Program-made: the position numbers and the translations under genes
The notes under the pieces: generated by a model
Told to the model about the DNA's origin: nothing
Seen by the model: only the letters and a program-made list of their open reading frames with translations
The model's database searches: none
Shown here: positions 58,255 to 64,000 of the stretch, piece after piece
How the letters are laid out: each line of letters starts with the position of its first letter
Numbering within the stretch: position 1 is the stretch's first letter
DNA from: Gnetum montanum
Lineage: Eukaryota > Streptophyta > Gnetopsida > Gnetales > Gnetaceae
DNA length: 64,000 bases
Assembly (NCBI GenBank): GCA_015680685.1
Contig: MNCI01014546.1
Span: 209,084 to 273,083, forward strand
Direction: 5' to 3'

Positions 58255-60410
58255 AAACTACCCCCTTTAGCTTTCATTTATCCTTAAATGAGTCTACATT
58301 AAGAATTTTTTTCATGCTTCATTGTTTCAATTTCTTTATTATAGGGGATTTTGAGTTATGGTTCTCTTACTTATTTTGTAAAGGAAATGTAAATGAAATA
58401 GTATGTGAGAATAATAAATTTATCATGTTAATACTTACATCAATTCTCTTGGCAATAATAAGAGGTGAATTAGAGGCCTACCAACCACCAATCATAAGTC
58501 CAAACCGGAGTTGGTCTATGTGCATAAATCCAACTACAAGTAGGGTAGACCATTATTTCCAACTTGTATTATCTAAGAATATTCTACTTATCTAATTTCA
58601 ATATTATAAATTAAATAAAAAGTAAAATATATGAAAAATAGAAAATAGAAGAAAGATTGAGAAAATCCATGACTTTTACCTCTTTTTAGGGATCGAAGAA
58701 TGAAGTCACAATTTTTTCATAAGGAAAATATCATTGGATGATCACATTTTAGATGGTAATGCTTGATCTTGCTCCATGACTTCATGAATTTAGTAACTTG
58801 AAAAAATCAGATATCATACCAAATGTAATTTAAAGTCTTGAAGAAGAAGAATGTCAACCAAACTTTAGCACTCATTTTAACATAACTAGTAAAGTAAGGC
58901 TCTTAATAATTAGTATTTACAAGCACCATTTTCCTCTAAATTGACTTATCTATCGATGATTCAATGTGGGAAAAGTATGCACTAGCCAAGGGAATGATAT
59001 GCTGAATAGATAAGGTACTATCAAAGATCCAAATATTTTTGTGCATTGGGGGTGATGAAATGATGTTTAGTTATCAATTCTTGAAATGGAGGACAAGGAT
59101 GGACAAACTTGAAAGTAGCAGGTGTGCCAGGGTGAGTAACCAAGGTATTTAGATGATGATGTAATGATGGTGAGGGTTAAAACATGGGTGGTGGAAGCTA
59201 TTGGGTTCTCCATCATAGGGGATGTTTATAAGGAAGTTAGCATTAATGTTCTAAGTTTGGGCAATAGTCATGTTATGTGTGCAAATGAAGCATTTACCAA
59301 AATCATAGGATGAGGAAGTTAGTAGAATATCATTGGTCTCAGATGAGGTTGAGCTAAAGCATTTAGCTAGGAAGCTTGAGTGTGTGTCCTCTGTGGGAAG
59401 GAAGGTAATCAAGTGCATGATGGTTCAAGTCAAAGAGGTGTGCTAGGGTGATGCTTGATAGTCAGTAGGGATAACAACTATAGGGACGTAGGCTAGAGCC
59501 AACATCCATAGTAGGATTGAGCGAGATAAGGATGGAAAAAGGTAAAGGTCATTTTTAGTAACTCTGTGGGGCCTCAATATCCATTGATGTAGGTTACTAC
59601 TTATTAGTGAACATGGACTTTGTCAACTTCCACAAGATCCTATCCATATGTTTAACAGCCTGAATACAATCTTCCTCCATGATGTCTAACTTAGTAACTT
59701 CTTGAGCCCTAGCTAGGACCTCAAGAAAGCCCTTATGCTAAAAAATATTAAGGTTGTTCACTTGCACACGCTAGATGAAATGGCAAAGCATGTCCACAAA
59801 AAATATTAGAATGTCTAGTAGGGGCCCTTCTTTGAGCCTCCGCAACACCTTAAGATGTTCATTGATATGGTAATATGATGGTTGACAAAACATGAACTTA
59901 ATCACTATGCATTCAATGAAGAACCATGGATTTGGAAGGTCAGTGAGCTTGATGTCTAATTTATGGATTTTTGGGTAGAGGCTTTTCTTGAAGAATCAGT
60001 TGGTAATGTTGTAACACCCTTCCATCTAACCCAAGATGAGATAGCATCATATTAAGTCAAAGCCTCAAAATCCAAGGTCATGGTAATAAGGAAATGTAAC
60101 AAAATGAATTACTGACATGTAGAAGATTTAGTGAAAGGAAACACATGATAACATGATCAAAAGTAAATGAATGAGACATGAACTAGTGAGATATAAGAAA
60201 TATCCAATTTAATTAAAGCATAATTAAGAAACATTCATATATGAAATGTCATAAACATCTACTATAATTCATGATTAAATCTAAATAGAGAAGAGTAATA
60301 TATAACATGTTTAGCATATATGAAATCATCCAATAATAATAATGAGTAATATAAAACTATATGTTCCATGTTCATAAACCAAATATGAAAAAATAAATTA
60401 TTAATCTCTG
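58255..60410. other. Sequence between R1 and R2, no recognisable gene
   Basis: About 2.1 kb. The plus-strand open frame 58314-58595 (93 codons) looks like chance. A minus-strand stretch at about 59990-59610 reads as plausible peptide (WFFIECIVIKFMFCQPSYYH, then EHLKVLRRLKEGPLLDIL and AVKHMDRILWKLTK) with few stops and could be a decayed coding region of unknown family. TGTAACACCC at 60010 is a typical plant LTR start and may mark an LTR edge. Confidence 0.35.
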
Positions 60411-60983
60411 TGTTACATCTCGTTCTTGGATGTCATGGCAAACATTAAATATACGTTATATTAGACATTATGCACAAGAAGAAAATATACCAAATGTCAA
60501 ATATATGTAACATTCAACATTATGCATAAAGGAAATAATAAAAAAATGCAGAAGGAGAATGAAAAGAATGCTTTATTGATATGGAATAATGTATCTGGAT
60601 CATACTCTAAGAGAGTTCCTTGGGGTTTTCTTCCTTCAACATCTATTCCCTTAGAGGCAATCCAGCATTGCCACTATGGTTAGGCTTATTATCGACAAAA
60701 AGGGATGGCTAGTCCTCTTCCTGTCTCGCTTCACCCAACTCCTATGACTTGCCTATACCAACTCTACCATACCATAATGGCATGACCTCTAAGCCCATGT
60801 ATAAATGCCTTAGGTGAAATCCCCGAAGGTCACCTCAAGAGACATGTCTATTATTACAATGCATCCTTTCAGGTCTCAATTACAACTACTCTTTTGGGTC
60901 ATATTACGATAATGATACCACTTGTTATGAAGAGACACCATCTTCATTATGTAACAACATCATTTGGGAACAGGGATGTCACA
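60411..60983. repeat. R2: right copy of the direct repeat (LTR-like)
   Basis: 573 bp with inverted ends TGTTACATC and GATGTCACA. Contains an internal near-duplication of about 50 bp (AACATTAAATATACG.. at 60441 and CAAATATATGTAACATTC.. at 60500) that R1 has once. If TGTAACACCC at 60010 is the true start, the unit is 974 bp with TGTRACAYCC ends. No primer site or target duplication was found. Confidence 0.5.
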
Positions 60984-62920
60984 CTATGGTTGGAAAATGT
61001 AAATAAGATATCAAAATATAAAAAAACATCACATGACCCTCCTACTTCTCTTAGCCCTCGTGACCTAAAAATAAGTGTGGGGATTAGTATAAATTTAAGT
61101 GAGAAATCTTGGCATAATCTCCAACTTGTTTGAGGAAAAATTTTTATGATGAAAGGCTAGGTAAGAATACTTCATCCTACAAGAACATGTTAGCCCACAA
61201 AACATACCTCATCCAACATAAGATAATAAAATATTATCAACAAAGAATCAATATAAGTAAACGTAATCTTCACATCATTAACCATTTAAACACATGTAAT
61301 AGGAGGATAATACACATCACACTCATTGTATCATGTGAATTCATTTACATGGACATTTAATTCATTTAGTAGATTAGTTATCATTAATTACTTATTCACT
61401 ACCATGCACATGGATTTATTTTAGTCTTAATTGATCCTAGTTATACATCCAAACCCACTATTTGAGAAATAAATACCAATGTTCAAAAGAGTGGGTATAT
61501 CATCTAATATTTTAGAGGTATAATGTGCCAATGAAGAAATGAAAGCTCTTCCTTTTCCTTAGGATGGGGGCTTATAGAAAAAGCCTCATAAATATATATT
61601 AATGTGGGGGCAAATTCACACCATCCAAGGTATCCATCACTAACTGGTCATACAACTTAATGATAACTCATTCCAACATACAATCACATAAGCAAACAAG
61701 ACACAAAAACTAGCATTAATAGTGGAGACTCAACATACAATTAAGCTTGCATGTAAAAACACACCTATGGATTTTAAAATAAGCATTACATGAAATTGAC
61801 ATTAATTTGGCACATGATACGGTAATTTTCATGATAATTCAAAATTCAAAAGTTATTTAGCTCAGCTCAAATGATAAAGATGACTTAGAAACCATAAAAC
61901 TAACCTTACAATGACCTATGATCCGTTACCATGATCTAACCAAGACTCATGGTTGATATTAAAATCTCACCAGTAATAAAACATATTTAAAATGATACTT
62001 TAGCTTTAATGATGACCTCACAATGAATCATGCTCTTAGATCACAGGCATTGGTCAACTTATGGTTGTGTACAAAAGGAAAAATACATACCTAAAACATA
62101 AATTAGAATTTTTTGGTCAACCATGACCTATGGTTCCTAAAAATGTCAAATTTCCAAATGATAAAGACTTAGGGTTAAAGTTGGAATATTTTCAATCAAC
62201 CACAACTTGTGGCCTAAGATCATTACCTAACAATGAGTCATGGTTAGTATTGACATCTCACTTTGGTTTAGGACTAGGTGTAACCACTTGAAAAGAGATT
62301 AGGCTTTTGGTCATCTATCAATCCTCCTAGCACTCCTCTTGGTAGGATGAGCATCGAACCTCTAGGTGATGACCCTTTTATATTCATAGATCAATTTGGT
62401 TTTTAGTATTAGTTTAATAGATCAATCTTATTTTAATGTCAAGTGTACCAATGTTGTAATCAAGATATAGTTTTACATGATTTAATGTTTAGTTCTCCAC
62501 TTGAGACTACGTATCAACTTTCCTAGTCTGATGGGACTTTTTAACTCTTCTCTTAAGAGAACATATTAAATTTAACTTTTTTTAATTAAAAAACCTTCAT
62601 AAATTTATGTTTCTTTCATTAGGTATCATCATTTGCTAGCTTCCTTCTTGTTTTTCTCATGGATGGATCTTATATTTGTCCATTAGTTTCATGGATTTAT
62701 TTTTGTTTAATGTACCTATTTCTATCTTGTGATCTCACTAGCTCTACATTTTTTATGAATCTTTGATGAGATATCATAGGGTAATTTTATATCTCTATGT
62801 AAGCCTAAATGCATTGAATTATCTATGCACTTAAACCTATAGTTTAGGCTTATTTTGAATTGTTGTGGCACATTCTAGTGCTACCAAACATACTGCATCT
62901 TATGCATTGATGCACCCATA
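60984..62920. other. AT-rich sequence without recognisable genes
   Basis: Open frames at 60894-61133 and 61130-61360 are short, of random composition and not supported. Between 61860 and 62290 there are scattered variants of ACCATGACTCATGGT-like inverted repeats, for example AACCATGACCTATGGTT, and two similar stretches near 61940 and 62230. Confidence 0.4.
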
Positions 62921-63037
62921 TAGTGATGTGCATTAATGCACCTAGTACATCAATGCATCTAGTGATGTTCATTAACACACCTAATGCATCAATGCACTTA
63001 GCAATATGCATTACTGTATCTAGTGCATTGATCACTC
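62921..63037. repeat. 39-bp minisatellite, three units
   Basis: Units at 62921-62959, 62960-62998 and 62999-63037, starting TAGTGATGTGCATTAATG, TAGTGATGTTCATTAACA and TAGCAATATGCATTACTG. A weaker unit may precede (62875-62920). An open frame on the minus strand (63035-62850) simply follows the repeat. Confidence 0.75.
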
Positions 63038-63427
63038 CTATTATAAGCTTGAAAACTTTAAATTATCTTAAATTTCCAAATTTTATTTGATGTAAAGAAC
63101 TTTTCCTTCTTTCTCAGATCTGTATACATTTTGTTGTGCCTTTTGAATTATCAATTCACTATGCAATGAGACTCTGTTGGAGTGCTACCATGCTTTTGTA
63201 ACCTAAAATTGTTTAGTCAATGTAAAGTATTTATGTAATGAATAAAGATCAATTTTATTTCACTAATCTTTGCATGTTTATTTTAATGAACCTTAATAAT
63301 GATATCTAGTTAATGAAATTATTTAGTATATTTAAACATTATAATTAAATTAATTCTCATAGTTAAATAGATTAGCTTTGTTGTGTAAAGCTTATGATAA
63401 TTCCACCTTGCTTAAACAAATCATACT
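63038..63427. other. AT-rich sequence left of E7
   Basis: No gene or clear repeat seen. The last five bases, ATACT (63423-63427), abut the LTR and would be one half of a target duplication. Confidence 0.4.
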
Positions 63428-64000
63428 TGATGAGCAACAAGTGCATCCTACATCCAACCATATGAATTACAAGCATTCATGTGCAATCTAGTCGAATTCC
63501 ATAGACCTTAAGTTCCTAAGTACGTTGGTTCTAGGAGGTGAAATCTAATTATGATGATCGTTGTCTTGCTAACTACACTTGTGAAGCTTAGTTGTATAGT
63601 TAAGTATAATTGGGGCACATGATTTTTATTAGTTCATATTTTATTTGCCTATGATTAATAACAAGTTGAAACTTAATTTATTAACCAATTTAACTAATCT
63701 GATTGCTAATTAATAACTAACTATCCTAACATAAGCATCTGATCCCACTTTCCATACACATCATGAACGCATACAACATTGTTGGGTTACCAAGTGTAAA
63801 GCATTGTTAAGATTACCAAGCACTATATGTTATGCTCGAAGTAGTTGTACTTATGTGTTTAATCTATTTATCTTAATTAGTTAATTAATTAAAGTATTAC
63901 TTATCTTAATTAATCACATAATTAATGAAAATGGTAAATGCATAAATAAACCATTAATATATTCCAAGTGTTGCAAGGTTTGATCAAGAGGCTCATTTTT
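63428..64000 (-). repeat. E7 3' LTR, cut by the window edge
   Basis: Starts TGATGAGCAACAAG and follows the E3/E4 LTR through the phrases CGAATTCCATAGACC, TACACTTGTGAAG and TGGGTTACCAAGTG. No primer-site sequence lies to its left, so it is the outer 3' LTR of a minus-strand element that continues past 64000. Confidence 0.8.

Noticed and set aside
58314-58595. 93-codon plus-strand frame as a host gene
   Set aside because: Composition is that of random AT-rich DNA; no motif, and it starts within a stretch that may be the edge of an LTR element.
62850-63035. 61-codon minus-strand frame as a small repeat protein
   Set aside because: It only follows the 39-bp minisatellite, whose length is a multiple of three and so keeps a frame open.

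Overview
This is nuclear DNA of a seed plant, and essentially all of it is decayed transposable-element sequence. I found no intact host gene, rRNA, functional tRNA, CRISPR array or bacterial-type feature. The plant assignment rests on Ty3/Gypsy elements with Athila-type pol motifs (protease DLGSS, RT FMDDF, an integrase zinc-finger block with GYYWP), primer-binding sites that match plant tRNA-Asp with only transition-type differences in the best copies, 5-bp target duplications, and AT-rich, CpG-poor sequence full of C-to-T and G-to-A stop codons. The species cannot be told; a large, repeat-rich genome is likely. Layout: E1 (minus strand, 1-15253, left LTR cut by the window edge) is interrupted inside its integrase region by E2 (minus, 3287-9031, target duplication CCAAT, with an 838-base N gap). 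E2 keeps gag but has lost almost all of pol. After an unassigned AT-rich spacer come E3 (minus, 15876 to about 28950) and E4 (minus, 31480-43071), separated by about 2.5 kb that holds a degenerate satellite of about 200 bp period. E5 (plus, 43341-53411) is a full-length 10.07-kb copy with perfect GTTAT duplications and lies inside the LTR of an older, truncated element E6 (minus, about 43285-57690). The last part (57.7-63.4 kb) has a diverged direct repeat that looks like LTRs of another family, AT-rich filler and a 39-bp minisatellite. The window ends in the LTR of a further element (E7, from 63428). How the parts work together: the full-length elements share the order LTR, tRNA-Asp primer site, gag, protease, reverse transcriptase, RNase H, integrase, T-rich tract, 3' non-coding block, polypurine tract, LTR. 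E3, E4 and E6 also carry, where env sits in retroviruses, a roughly 2.8-kb reading frame (about 930 codons) with a coiled-coil C-terminal half, preceded by its own TATA-containing block that resembles LTR U3. E1 and E5 have the flanks of this module but not the module. Every gene is broken by stops or frameshifts, so nothing here can move on its own. The points most worth a second look are the accessory ORF with its LTR-like promoter, the gag-only E2 with an apparently extended U3, identical inactivating changes shared by E3 and E4, and the absence of the second catalytic Asp in all four integrases.
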